Shown here piece by piece: positions 8,683-17,897 of a stretch of DNA of 42,038 nucleotides. The DNA comes from an uncultured archaeon (lineage in GTDB: Archaea; Nanobdellota; Nanobdellia; Pacearchaeales; GW2011-AR1), in NCBI GenBank assembly GCA_903873955.1, contig CAIQQL010000131.1, positions 1 through 42,038 on the forward strand, given 5' to 3'. The notes beneath the pieces are model-generated. The model saw only the letters and a program-made list of their open reading frames with translations. It was not told where the DNA came from and did not search any database. How positions within the stretch are numbered: the stretch's first letter is position 1; the number at the start of each line of letters is the position of its first letter. Made by a program: the position numbers and the translations under genes.

Positions 8683-9795
8683 ATGTTCTTTATGTACGAT
8701 AGATTAATCTCATTGCACTTCAGGTTCAGTCGTTTTGTCTATACGCATCTGGTCAAGAAGTTCTTTTTTTTATTTGATGCCGAGGCCATGCACCACTTCT
8801 TCATCAATGTCGGTAAAATACTAGGCAAGTTCTGGCTTACTCGAAGGGCCACCTCCCTTTTCTTCTCTTATCAGGACCCTGTCCTTGAACAAGACCTGCT
8901 TGGGATTCATTTTCGCAATCCTTTAGGGCTTGCCGCTGGCTTTGATAAAGACGCAGAAATCGTGCCTATCATCGATTCTGTCGGATTTGGTTTTTCCGAG
9001 GTAGGCAGCATCAGCGCCTCTCCTTGTCTCGGGAACAGCGGTGTACGCATCAAACGTATGAAAAAGGAGAACAGTCTCTGGATTAATCTCGGACTTAACA
9101 ATCTTGGAGCTAAAACCATCTCTGACAACCTGCGCAAGCAAACAATCTCCCTTCCCTTTGGCATCAATGTCGCACGTACCAACTGCAAGGCTACCGCAGA
9201 TGAGGATCTTGCTGTGCAGGATTATTGTGAGAGCCTAAAGCTCTGCAAAGATCTTGGAAAATATTATGTGCTCAACATCAGCTGCCCAAACGCATTCGGA
9301 GGGCAGCCTTTTTCTGAAAAAGGCAGGCTTGAAAAACTATTAAAAGCGGTCGCAAAGCTTAAGCTTTCCAAGCCAATTTTCATTAAACTTTCCCCTGACC
9401 TTTCTTCTGGAGAGCTTGACGCAATCATCGCACTGGCTGGAAAGTATCATATCTCGGGCTTCATCTGTTCCAATCTCACTAAAGACAAGCGTTTCTCCAG
9501 TGGGGGTATCTCTGGAAAAGTGCTAGAACCCAAGGCGGACAAAGTTCTGTCTTATGTCTATCAGAAGACCAAAGGGAAGTTCTTGCTTATCGGTCTTGGT
9601 GGAGTCTTTTCTGCAGAGGATGCCTATCGAAAAATCCGTTCAGGAGCAAATCTTGTGCAGCTAGTCACTGGCATGATCTTTGAAGGTCCAGAAGTCATCG
9701 GGGAGATCAATCTTGGACTGAAGCAACTGCTGCTTCGTGATGGATACAAAACTGTCGGTGAAGCGGTTGGAACCGGCGTAACCTTGTCGGAATAA
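8683..9795 (+). CDS. pyrD: Dihydroorotate dehydrogenase, class-2-like
   Basis: 370 aa; NPLGLAAGFDKDAEIV, GFGFSEVGSISASPCLGN, NLGLNNLGA, NISCPNAFGG, IKLSPDLS, IGLGGVFSAEDAYRKIRSGANLVQLVTGMIFEGP. Confidence 0.92.
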   Translation: MFFMYDRLISLHFRFSRFVYTHLVKKFFFLFDAEAMHHFFINVGKILGKFWLTRRATSLFFSYQDPVLEQDLLGIHFRNPLGLAAGFDKDAEIVPIIDSVGFGFSEVGSISASPCLGNSGVRIKRMKKENSLWINLGLNNLGAKTISDNLRKQTISLPFGINVARTNCKATADEDLAVQDYCESLKLCKDLGKYYVLNISCPNAFGGQPFSEKGRLEKLLKAVAKLKLSKPIFIKLSPDLSSGELDAIIALAGKYHISGFICSNLTKDKRFSSGGISGKVLEPKADKVLSYVYQKTKGKFLLIGLGGVFSAEDAYRKIRSGANLVQLVTGMIFEGPEVIGEINLGLKQLLLRDGYKTVGEAVGTGVTLSE

Positions 9796-9823
9796 TTATA
9801 TAGTTCTTTTTCATTCTGTTTTT

Positions 9824-10651
9824 ATGAAGATTCGGGGTGATGAAATATTCTTTCAAAGAGGTTTAGCAAAGCATCTTTATCTTTATTTTTTCATTTTCCT
9901 ATTTGCCATCCTTCTGGTCCTTTCCCTTTGGTACTTTTTCCCCTATTTCTCTTTCACGGGGCATTCTGTCCTCAGTTCGCATTTTCGTTGTGTCGACAGC
10001 AACCGCGGTCTCCTGAGCCTCTCCAAAAACACCTCTTTGTATTCAGCAGAATTTCCCGAAAGCCCTTCCCAGGTTTATTTTGACCGATGCAGCTCGGATG
10101 GTCGTTATCTCTACTCCTATCAATGTGCTGCTGATGCCCCTGAAGGGTATCGCACCACAAAAACATTCTGCTCCTTTGGCTGCGCGGACCTTGCCTGTCT
10201 GTCTGGAAATTCGCTCGAAGGATGCTTTGTTTCCCTGGATCATCTCCAGGCTCTTGCTAGTACCTACTCTTTCAATCTCTCTTCTTTTTATGGCCTAAAA
10301 CCCGTCTTGCAAGGTGAACGGGCCCAAGAATCCCTTCTTTTGTTTGATACTTCAGGTAATCTTATCTCCACTATCCCTCTTTATCTTTCTTCTGGCTCGC
10401 TGTCTACTACGTTCTCTTTCGATTCCCGTATAACCTCCTTGGCCTTAAACCTGACTACAAGAATAGTCCCCTTAGCGTTTTCAGCAGCCGCTCTTGGTTG
10501 CAAGAAGTCCTGTGCAGGCCTGGGCTCATCCTTCACTGCATTTGAAGGAAAGGTCTGCTGTACCGGACTAACTCCCATCAAGCACGTGAACGCGCCCCAA
10601 ATCTCGGGTGCTGTTGGAATCACTACTACAAACATCACCTGCAGCCTTTAA
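9824..10651 (+). CDS. Single-TM-anchored Cys-rich exported protein
   Basis: 275 aa; N-terminal TM (LYLYFFIFLFAILLVLSLWYFF) then CVDSNRG...KNTSLYS...DRCSSDGRYLYSYQC...FCSFGCADLACL. Confidence 0.75.
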   Translation: MKIRGDEIFFQRGLAKHLYLYFFIFLFAILLVLSLWYFFPYFSFTGHSVLSSHFRCVDSNRGLLSLSKNTSLYSAEFPESPSQVYFDRCSSDGRYLYSYQCAADAPEGYRTTKTFCSFGCADLACLSGNSLEGCFVSLDHLQALASTYSFNLSSFYGLKPVLQGERAQESLLLFDTSGNLISTIPLYLSSGSLSTTFSFDSRITSLALNLTTRIVPLAFSAAALGCKKSCAGLGSSFTAFEGKVCCTGLTPIKHVNAPQISGAVGITTTNITCSL

Positions 10652-10700
10652 CGAAAAATTTCTGCGAAACATATTTAAAGAGCATTTGGAATATACGGAT

Positions 10701-11183
10701 ATGCCATTTAGTATTGGTGATGTATTGAATAGTTGGCAACAAGGAGGCGTATTTGATTATCTTCTACCCTTTCTTCTTATCTTTGCTTTAGTCTTTGGTA
10801 TCCTCCAGAAATCTAAAATTCTTGGGGAAAACAAGGGCATCCATATCATTATCTCCATTGTCCTAGGCTTGATGGCCTTGCAGGGAGGGATTGTCCAGCG
10901 CTTTTTCCAGCCTCTTTTCCCTCGTCTTGCCATGGGGCTTGGCGTCATCTTAACTGTTATTATCCTCGTGGGTCTTTTTATCAATGACACCGACAAGAAG
11001 TATTGGTTCTGGGGTCTTGGTGCGTTAGGCGCGGTAGTTGCAATTATCGTTATCAGCAATGCTTTCACTGAGTATGGCTGGTATTCTTCCGCTAGCTATT
11101 ATTCTGATAATGCGGGATGGATTATTGGGGGAGTTCTTCTAATCGGCGTCATCATCGCTGTTGCTGCGAGTAGCAACAAATAA
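10701..11183 (+). CDS. Multi-TM membrane protein (paralog 2 of LQKSKILG family)
   Basis: Start chosen at MPFSIGDVLNSW...; LLPFLLIFALVFGILQKSKILGENK matches the paralogs at 8178 and 11206. Confidence 0.75.
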   Translation: MPFSIGDVLNSWQQGGVFDYLLPFLLIFALVFGILQKSKILGENKGIHIIISIVLGLMALQGGIVQRFFQPLFPRLAMGLGVILTVIILVGLFINDTDKKYWFWGLGALGAVVAIIVISNAFTEYGWYSSASYYSDNAGWIIGGVLLIGVIIAVAASSNK

Positions 11184-11205
11184 CGCTTTTTAATAGAACA
11201 CTAAA

Positions 11206-11727
11206 ATGGTAGCTGAACAAATCGATCTTGGTTCTTTGAGTTATTTCATTCCCCTCATCAGTTTTCTCGTCGTATTCATCATCGTCTTTGCAGTATTGCA
11301 GAAGACCAAAGTCCTTGAGAATAAATGGGTCCAACTGTTCGTCTCTTTCCTCTTTGCAACAGTCTTTGTTACTTCAGTTGGTGCGCGGGGCTTTGTCTCT
11401 AGCATCATCCCCTGGTTTGCAATATTGATGGTCTGCTTATTTCTCATCTTCATTGTCTTGGCCTTTGTCGGGAAAGACCTGGACTCCATGAAAAAAGGGA
11501 TAGGCATCACTTTTGTCGTGCTTTTGATCGTCGTCTTTTTGGTAGCCGCCATCTTCTTCTTTTCTTCGGTCGTCAGCCCTTATCTTCCTGGTGGTGCGAC
11601 CTCTCCTGATGCCAATCCTGATCTTATGCGATTAAGTGAGTGGATAACTTCCTCACGTATTGGTGGAGGCATCATTCTAATCATCGTTAGCGCTGTCGTC
11701 TCTTGGGTCCTTGTCAGGGCTAAATAA
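11206..11727 (+). CDS. Multi-TM membrane protein (paralog 3 of LQKSKILG family)
   Basis: 173 aa; FIPLISFLVVFIIVFAVLQKTKVLENK, about 4 TM segments. Confidence 0.75.
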   Translation: MVAEQIDLGSLSYFIPLISFLVVFIIVFAVLQKTKVLENKWVQLFVSFLFATVFVTSVGARGFVSSIIPWFAILMVCLFLIFIVLAFVGKDLDSMKKGIGITFVVLLIVVFLVAAIFFFSSVVSPYLPGGATSPDANPDLMRLSEWITSSRIGGGIILIIVSAVVSWVLVRAK

Positions 11728-11750
11728 TCCTCGAATCTTGTTCTAGAATT

Positions 11751-12617
11751 CTACTTCTTCTGTGCCACTGGAGGCAAACGATTTGTATTTATGGTCTGAG
11801 GGGGGGATTGCGGATGTGGCATCGGTTGCTGATTGAATACTCCGGCTTTTACAGCCATTGCCTTGAAAGTCTGCTGTGTTTCTGCAAGCTCGTGTTTTAT
11901 ATCTTCGATATTGGTGATATAATCTCCCACTTTTTGGAGCACTGAGAGTTGCAACCTATCAATGGTCTTCTCGATTCTTTTGATACGCTCATCCATGAAA
12001 TCAACCCGTGATTCCATCATATTCTTGAAGCTCAGTGCCTCTTCAATCTTCTTTTGCAGAGGCCCTAGTTTTTCAGCCATGATCTGATCGGAGATTTCAT
12101 TCAAAGTGTCCGTACTCACTCCGCCTGCTCCGTATGACCCTGAGTTGTATCCTCCTGAACTTTCAGCTTGATAACTCTGCTCAGGATAGGTACTTGGTTG
12201 CGGAGGCGCATATTCTCCCTGCATCTGGTTATATCCTGCATTAGCAAGGTAATCTGGTTGCGGAGGGTAGGCTTGCTGGTCCAGGGCAGGATAAGGCTGT
12301 TGAGGGGGTTGCTGGTAGTTCTCTTCTGGAGAAGGTATCGGTGCCTGTAGGGGTGTCTGTGGAGCAGGAGGGGCCTGGGTTGCAGGGTTTCGGTTTGGTA
12401 CGTCTAACATTGAAGGTTGCATAGACTCTGTCGCAGGTGTTGCTTGCACGTCTGATGGATCCTGTTGAGGGCTGTTCACAGCCTGTTTTATTTTTGCCTG
12501 TGCCAGTGCATCTCGGATTTCTCCAACAGGCGTTCCCTGCGTTTGCAGAGAGAAGATAATCTCCTGATCTGTCCTTCCCTCTTGTTGCATCCTCTTGATT
12601 GTTTCAATTGTCCCCAT
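11751..12617 (-). CDS. Cytoplasmic protein with N-terminal helical module, Pro/Gln-rich linker and C-terminal coiled coil
   Basis: 288 aa; TIETIKRMQQEGRTDQEIIFSLQTQGTPVGEIRDALAQAKIK, long P/Q/Y-rich linker, coiled coil EKLGPLQKKIEEALSFKNMMESRVDFMDERIKRIEKTIDRLQ. Confidence 0.7.
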   Translation of the reverse strand: MGTIETIKRMQQEGRTDQEIIFSLQTQGTPVGEIRDALAQAKIKQAVNSPQQDPSDVQATPATESMQPSMLDVPNRNPATQAPPAPQTPLQAPIPSPEENYQQPPQQPYPALDQQAYPPQPDYLANAGYNQMQGEYAPPQPSTYPEQSYQAESSGGYNSGSYGAGGVSTDTLNEISDQIMAEKLGPLQKKIEEALSFKNMMESRVDFMDERIKRIEKTIDRLQLSVLQKVGDYITNIEDIKHELAETQQTFKAMAVKAGVFNQQPMPHPQSPPQTINTNRLPPVAQKK

Positions 12618-12656
12618 CTTTTTTATGTTGTTTTAAGCGTTGTTTGGTTTAAATCT

Positions 12657-12962
12657 TTATTCTTTTCTAAGCAAATCTATCTGCCTTTGGATTATCATCA
12701 GCTCTTCTTTTCTCGCCACTCCTGAGAGCTGTTCGGTAACCCTCTGTATGAACTCCTTCATACGTCTCATCTCTTCTTTGAGCAGCGTTACTTCTTTTTG
12801 CAGTGTCTGTTTCTCTTTGAAATTGCTTTCACGCTCTTCAATTAATGTTTGCCCTAATAACAGGACCCGATCCTTGAGCAGCCTTTGTTTTTCCTCCAAG
12901 TCTCGAATTTGTGTGGCAAGATCAACATTTACTTGCGAAACTTCCGGATAGTCTTCAGCCAT
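12657..12962 (-). CDS. Small coiled-coil protein
   Basis: 101 aa, heptad-rich: VNVDLATQIRDLEEKQRLLKDRVLLLGQTLIEERESNFKEKQTLQKEVTLLKEEMRRMKEFIQ. Confidence 0.65.
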   Translation of the reverse strand: MAEDYPEVSQVNVDLATQIRDLEEKQRLLKDRVLLLGQTLIEERESNFKEKQTLQKEVTLLKEEMRRMKEFIQRVTEQLSGVARKEELMIIQRQIDLLRKE

Positions 12963-13131
12963 TTCTATTAATAACCTCCTCGAGTTTAAAATAGTTTGGT
13001 TATGGTTTTTTACGGGCCGGTTTCTTTCTTGCGTGCCTGTTTTCTTAGGGTATCTGCTCTCCTTTTTGCCGATTATCTACGAAATCTATTTAATCCTCTC
13101 TTGGTTCTTCGCCTGAGGGAGAGATGAGCTT

Positions 13132-15402
13132 ATGATGTTTAAACCGGATGCACCACTTTATGCTACAGAAGTCGAGCGTAAGCAAGGTGAAGACACTCTC
13201 TATATCAATTTCCTCTCAGCTCCCTTCGTCCCGAGTCTTGCAGAGAATGCAATGGTCATGGAACGTGTCCTTGATTTGATGCTTGAACATCCCCAGGTGT
13301 CCCATCTCGTCTTTGTCCAGCAGCGTAATTATCATTATCCCTCTGAGCAAGTCCTTCTTTTGAGTGAGATTGCAAATATCTACAATTACATCACCAAACA
13401 AGAAAATCTGCTCTCCCTTGCCAAACTCAACTTTTTTGGAGATATCCAGCAAGCATACACTGAAGTGAGTGCGCTCACTCTTTTTTTGAGGGAGGACCCT
13501 CTAGGATGTTATACCCATCTTAAAAAGAGAATCCTCACCATCCGTAATGAACTTTCCTACCCCGGTTCTGACAACGAGGGAAGAAGAAACCTTGTGCTAT
13601 TTCTAGAGCGCCTTCTTACCATGCTTGAACAAACTACCTTAATCCGTAAATTTGCCCCCCGTCTCTCGGATTTTCCTTCTGGCAGCCGTGAAATCTATGG
13701 CCTGATCTTTCGTCCTGACATCCTTCCTAACTTCACCTTTACGCGTCTCGTCTCCCAACTCCCTCTCAATGCCGAACTTATCGACCAGTATATGCTAACC
13801 TCTGAGGGTGACGACATCACCGTCACCATCCTCCGAAGACGTGGAGATGTCAAGCATTTCTATCATATCATGCCTCCCGAATATTCCCTTTCTGAAGAGC
13901 AGCACATGCTTCTTACCCTTGCAAGAAATGTCATCATCGAACATCGTCCTAAAGCGGAAGAATTTACTGACCCTGAAAAGACCCGTCAAGTCTTTTTCAA
14001 CGTGGCAAGGGACCTCATCTCAGAACTTGCCGTATCCAAGAATATCATGATCAGTCATCGTGACCTTGCGAAACTTGCCCGTATCCTTGTCCGTTATACC
14101 ATCGGTTTTGGCCTTCTTGAAATCCTGCTCATGGATACGCATCTTCAGGATATTTCTGTTAACGCCCCTATCGCCCTCAATCCAGTCTTTGTCAGGCATG
14201 AAAAATATGACGAATGCGTAACGAACATCATCCCCAGTTTTGAAGATGCAGACTCCTGGGCAGCCAAGTTGCGTCTGCAATCCGGCAGACCTCTTGATGA
14301 AGCGAATCCCGTCCTTGATACCGATCTTGTCTTTTCCCATGCGCGGGCCAGGGTCGCTGCAGTAAAGGAGCCCTTATCACCTTCAGGGCTCGCCTATTCC
14401 TTGCGTAGGCACAGGGACAATCCTTGGACGCTGCCTCTTTTCATCAAGTTAAAAACAATCAATTCTTTCGGTGCAGGGCTCCTGAGTTTCATCATTGACG
14501 GGAATCGTACGCTTCTTGTCGCCGGGACAAGAAGCTCAGGAAAGACTTCTCTTTTGGGAAGTCTGATGCTGGAGATTATGCCGAAAGTCAGGACGATCGT
14601 CATTGAAGACACACTTGAACTTCCTGTCGATGCCTTGCGCAAAGTCGGTTACGATATCCTCCGTATGAAAGTGAGGAGCGCTTTAGTCACCGGAACGACT
14701 GAAGTTGAAGCTTCAGAAGGTATCCGTACAAGCTTGCGTCTTGGTGATTCTGCGCTTATTGTTGGTGAAGTGAGAAGTTCCGAAGCCAGGGCTTTATATG
14801 AGGCCATGCGTGTCGGCGCTCTTGCCAACGTTGTCGCAGGAACCATCCATGGTGACTCCCCCTATGGTGTGTTTGACAGAGTCGTGAATGATCTTAATGT
14901 CCCTGCAACCAGCTTTAAAGCAACCGACATCATCGTGATCACCAATCCAGTAAAGACACCGGACGGGATCCATTCTTTACGACGTGTCATGAGCATCACT
15001 GAAGTCCGTAAACACTGGGATAAAGACCCTTTACAGGAAGGAGGGTTTGTCGATCTCATGCGTTACAATGTCGAGACTGATATCCTTGAGCCAACTCCCG
15101 AGCTTATCAACGGCGAGTCTGAGGTCCTGAAAAGCATTGCGGGAAGTGTGCGAGGATGGGCAGGGAACTGGAATGCCATCTATGACAATATCATACTGCG
15201 CGGGAGAATAAAACAAGAAATCGTCGATGCAGCTCTTCGCTTCAATAAACCTGACATCCTTGAAGCCGAGTTCTGTACTGCATCTAATAACATGTTCCAT
15301 ATCCTGAGCGAAAAGTTCAAGGATGAAAAGGGTGTCCCTTTGAGTGAACAAATCTTTGCAGAATGGAAAAACTGGTTATACAGTTCGGTTGAAGATTACT
15401 GA
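13132..15402 (+). CDS. Type II/IV secretion system ATPase (ArlI/PilB/TadA-like)
   Basis: 756 aa; Walker A LLVAGTRSSGKTSLLGSLMLEIMPKVRTIVIEDTLELP; GEVRSSEARALYEAMRVGALANVVAGTIHGDSPYGVFDRVVNDL. Confidence 0.93.
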   Translation: MMFKPDAPLYATEVERKQGEDTLYINFLSAPFVPSLAENAMVMERVLDLMLEHPQVSHLVFVQQRNYHYPSEQVLLLSEIANIYNYITKQENLLSLAKLNFFGDIQQAYTEVSALTLFLREDPLGCYTHLKKRILTIRNELSYPGSDNEGRRNLVLFLERLLTMLEQTTLIRKFAPRLSDFPSGSREIYGLIFRPDILPNFTFTRLVSQLPLNAELIDQYMLTSEGDDITVTILRRRGDVKHFYHIMPPEYSLSEEQHMLLTLARNVIIEHRPKAEEFTDPEKTRQVFFNVARDLISELAVSKNIMISHRDLAKLARILVRYTIGFGLLEILLMDTHLQDISVNAPIALNPVFVRHEKYDECVTNIIPSFEDADSWAAKLRLQSGRPLDEANPVLDTDLVFSHARARVAAVKEPLSPSGLAYSLRRHRDNPWTLPLFIKLKTINSFGAGLLSFIIDGNRTLLVAGTRSSGKTSLLGSLMLEIMPKVRTIVIEDTLELPVDALRKVGYDILRMKVRSALVTGTTEVEASEGIRTSLRLGDSALIVGEVRSSEARALYEAMRVGALANVVAGTIHGDSPYGVFDRVVNDLNVPATSFKATDIIVITNPVKTPDGIHSLRRVMSITEVRKHWDKDPLQEGGFVDLMRYNVETDILEPTPELINGESEVLKSIAGSVRGWAGNWNAIYDNIILRGRIKQEIVDAALRFNKPDILEAEFCTASNNMFHILSEKFKDEKGVPLSEQIFAEWKNWLYSSVEDY

Positions 15403-15411
15403 ATCTTTTTC

Positions 15412-17616
15412 TTACCCCGCCCCGCCCATCACCGTTGCTGCAATATATCCGAGCACTATCGTTGAAAGGAATGCCAAGATAAAATAGAGCAGCATGGCGG
15501 CTTTGAGGTTTCCAGCAATATCAAATTTTTCTCTTAACGCATCCTTGCCCGCGTCAATCGTCACCAATGCAACGGTGAGGATAAAAATAATCTCTATCAA
15601 ATAAATCCCTATCGATATCTGTAGGAAATAGGGGGGTATCATCCCCGTTGGATCGAACAATTTTAGGATCTGTGCAAAAGAACCTAAGGTGCTATCTCCT
15701 CCGGAAAGCAGGCTCTTAGAGTTCAAAAGCTTCCCGAGCACGGTAATGATCATCGCCGAGAGACCGACAACAATTCCTGACAATGCCGGCGCAAGGAAAG
15801 TCATATTTGACTTCATGTCTGATACGACTTCCGCCAGCAGATCCTTGAGACGTTCATTGATCTTCTGGATATTCTTTACATATTCAGAGATTGACATCAA
15901 GGAGTTTGCCGCAACCTGCAATCCTTTCTTTACTGACTCAACAAGGATGCGCATGGATGTTGCAATCAATGCAGAAGGGAAGTAAATAATTGCACCCCTC
16001 TTCTTATCGAAAATCGCTTTTTCAACTGGCATGCCCAATTGCTGTATATTCTGATTGATGATCACAAAAAACTGGTTGGTAGTCTGTCCCGTAGTCGATT
16101 CTGCAACCCTTGCGAATGCAATCTCTGCAGGGATACCGTCACCTAATCTGTTCCCTAGCTGGAAGAGGGAGCTGGTAAACTCATTCTCCAAAAGCTTTGT
16201 CTTCTCTCTTGATTTTATGAGATCCTTGGTCTTTTCTTTGTATGCAATAATAAAAAATACAGCGACTGCCAGCGGAATGAACAGGCTCAGGAGCACACCT
16301 AAAATTCCAAACGGTCCTGTCTTTTCAGGAGTTGCAAGGACAGTTCCATCTGAACTCACATTATTGATCTTGAAATCAAAGAGTTGTCCTTGACCAAGAA
16401 AAGTCAATCCTACGTCTTGATAAGTATAATCGCTCTGCAGATGAACTGCTGTCATCAGGGGTCCAATCTGGAAAATAAAAGGAATAAGCCCAATCAGCAA
16501 CAGCGGGAATGCAATAGCAAACGCTTTGTAATACGGCTTTTTGGAAATATATTTCGGATAGTCGGGATTGAGTTCCAGTATAGTCGAGTCTCCATATCCG
16601 CCAGGTCTTTTGAGAAGGACTTCTGATGTCAGGAAGAATACCATGAACGGGATGATGATATTAAACAGAATGACAATATGATATGCCTTTATCACTCCTC
16701 CAAGAAGAGTGGATGCTAAAGGAATCAGGGCGAGCCCTAAAGTCGGGAGGATGATGCCCAACATATAGATGGTCGATATTGGTCCGCGGATCTCCCGTGA
16801 ATACTTGAGCATCTTTTCATAGACCCCGTCAAGAATGACCTGCAGTGACTTCTCCAGAATCTGTACTCTTCGTTGTTCTGAGGGTTCATAGAGTGAAGAC
16901 TCTATCAAATGAAACGCTTCCACAAATTCAGGGGCGTACTCAACCCAGTGGTCGAGATAGGCATCAAGAGACTGTTTAATCGTAGAGTACTTTCCTGTTT
17001 CCACATCATAGAATATCTTCTTGAAATCCAGCGCCAATGCGCCTTCCAGATGCGCCGATGCAAATTCCACTGCGCGTTCGAGATTGGATGTATGTTTCAT
17101 ATAAATGACCACATACAGCACCGCCGGAACCATCTGTGAGGATGCTTTCAATTTCCAGCTATTTGCCAAACGCTGGGGCATCGTATATGCGTAATAGAAA
17201 ACAAACAAGCTGGTGATGACTCCTAAAAAAACAAACGCCAGCAGTGAACCTGGAACGGTATGTAGATTATATACCAGATAAATCCCTGTTGCAGAAAGAA
17301 GTGTCCCCAGGAATATCGCAAGCATCGAAAGTGCGGCAAGTGAGAGTGCCTGGCTTGGAGTCACATCAACATGCGCTTCGTCAAGATACTTCTGTATCTT
17401 GACCCTATCTTTTTCAGCAACCTTGATAGAAAACATGCTTCCCAATGACTTCGTCCATCGTTCATACCCGCTGATTTCCGGGACCATGTCCCGTTTGAAT
17501 TGTGAATAATCTGCAGATTCCCCCCCAGAACCTGCTGAAGCCTCATTCCCTCCTCCACCTATCTCTGATTCAATCCGTGCACTATATTTTTTTAAGATAT
17601 CGTCTGCGCTAACCAT
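15412..17616 (-). CDS. Type II secretion system F-domain membrane platform protein (ArlJ/TadC-like, two T2SSF halves)
   Basis: 734 aa with two helical T2SSF-like cytoplasmic regions separated by multiple TM segments (QMVPAVLYVVIYMKHTSNLERAVEFA; LENEFTSSLFQLGNRLGDGIPAEIAFARVAESTTG). Confidence 0.88.
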   Translation of the reverse strand: MVSADDILKKYSARIESEIGGGGNEASAGSGGESADYSQFKRDMVPEISGYERWTKSLGSMFSIKVAEKDRVKIQKYLDEAHVDVTPSQALSLAALSMLAIFLGTLLSATGIYLVYNLHTVPGSLLAFVFLGVITSLFVFYYAYTMPQRLANSWKLKASSQMVPAVLYVVIYMKHTSNLERAVEFASAHLEGALALDFKKIFYDVETGKYSTIKQSLDAYLDHWVEYAPEFVEAFHLIESSLYEPSEQRRVQILEKSLQVILDGVYEKMLKYSREIRGPISTIYMLGIILPTLGLALIPLASTLLGGVIKAYHIVILFNIIIPFMVFFLTSEVLLKRPGGYGDSTILELNPDYPKYISKKPYYKAFAIAFPLLLIGLIPFIFQIGPLMTAVHLQSDYTYQDVGLTFLGQGQLFDFKINNVSSDGTVLATPEKTGPFGILGVLLSLFIPLAVAVFFIIAYKEKTKDLIKSREKTKLLENEFTSSLFQLGNRLGDGIPAEIAFARVAESTTGQTTNQFFVIINQNIQQLGMPVEKAIFDKKRGAIIYFPSALIATSMRILVESVKKGLQVAANSLMSISEYVKNIQKINERLKDLLAEVVSDMKSNMTFLAPALSGIVVGLSAMIITVLGKLLNSKSLLSGGDSTLGSFAQILKLFDPTGMIPPYFLQISIGIYLIEIIFILTVALVTIDAGKDALREKFDIAGNLKAAMLLYFILAFLSTIVLGYIAATVMGGAG

Positions 17617-17690
17617 GTCCTCTTTTACCTTTTTTTCTATGGGAAAAGAGTATTATAAACTGTGCGGTGGCGTTGCTGATATGCCATAGG

Positions 17691-17700
17691 ATTTAATAAG
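17691..17700 (+). promoter_or_regulatory. TATA-like box (ATTTAATAAG) of pilin-like unit A
   Basis: Centre is about 25 nt upstream of the ATG at 17721. Confidence 0.55.
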
Positions 17701-17720
17701 AGCTGTCGCATTGATTTTTT

Positions 17721-17897
17721 ATGTATCGGGTCACAAAAAGGGGGCAGATGAGCGCCATTGGATGGAATTATTTTGTCCCACTCATCATTGCAGTGGTAGT
17801 GCTTGCGTTAGTGCTTATCTCTTATTTTGCCTTGCGTGACAGTGGAAACGGCGCCCTTGATTTTTTTAAAAATCTGTTCCGATTAGGCAAACCATGA
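17721..17897 (+). CDS. Small pilin-like membrane protein (58 aa; below the ORF-track cutoff)
   Basis: MYRVTKKGQMSAIGWNYFVPLIIAVVVLALVLISYFALRDSGNGALDFFKNLFRLGKP*; KKG plus TM; stop overlaps next start as ATGA; TATA box properly spaced. Confidence 0.75.
   Translation: MYRVTKRGQMSAIGWNYFVPLIIAVVVLALVLISYFALRDSGNGALDFFKNLFRLGKP

Noticed and set aside
12465-12951. Plus-strand ORFs opposite the coiled-coil genes
   Set aside because: Shadow ORFs of coiled-coil coding sequence on the minus strand; no promoter or domain support.
13795-15351. Several minus-strand ORFs inside the secretion ATPase gene
   Set aside because: Shadow ORFs within a strongly supported 756-aa coding sequence.
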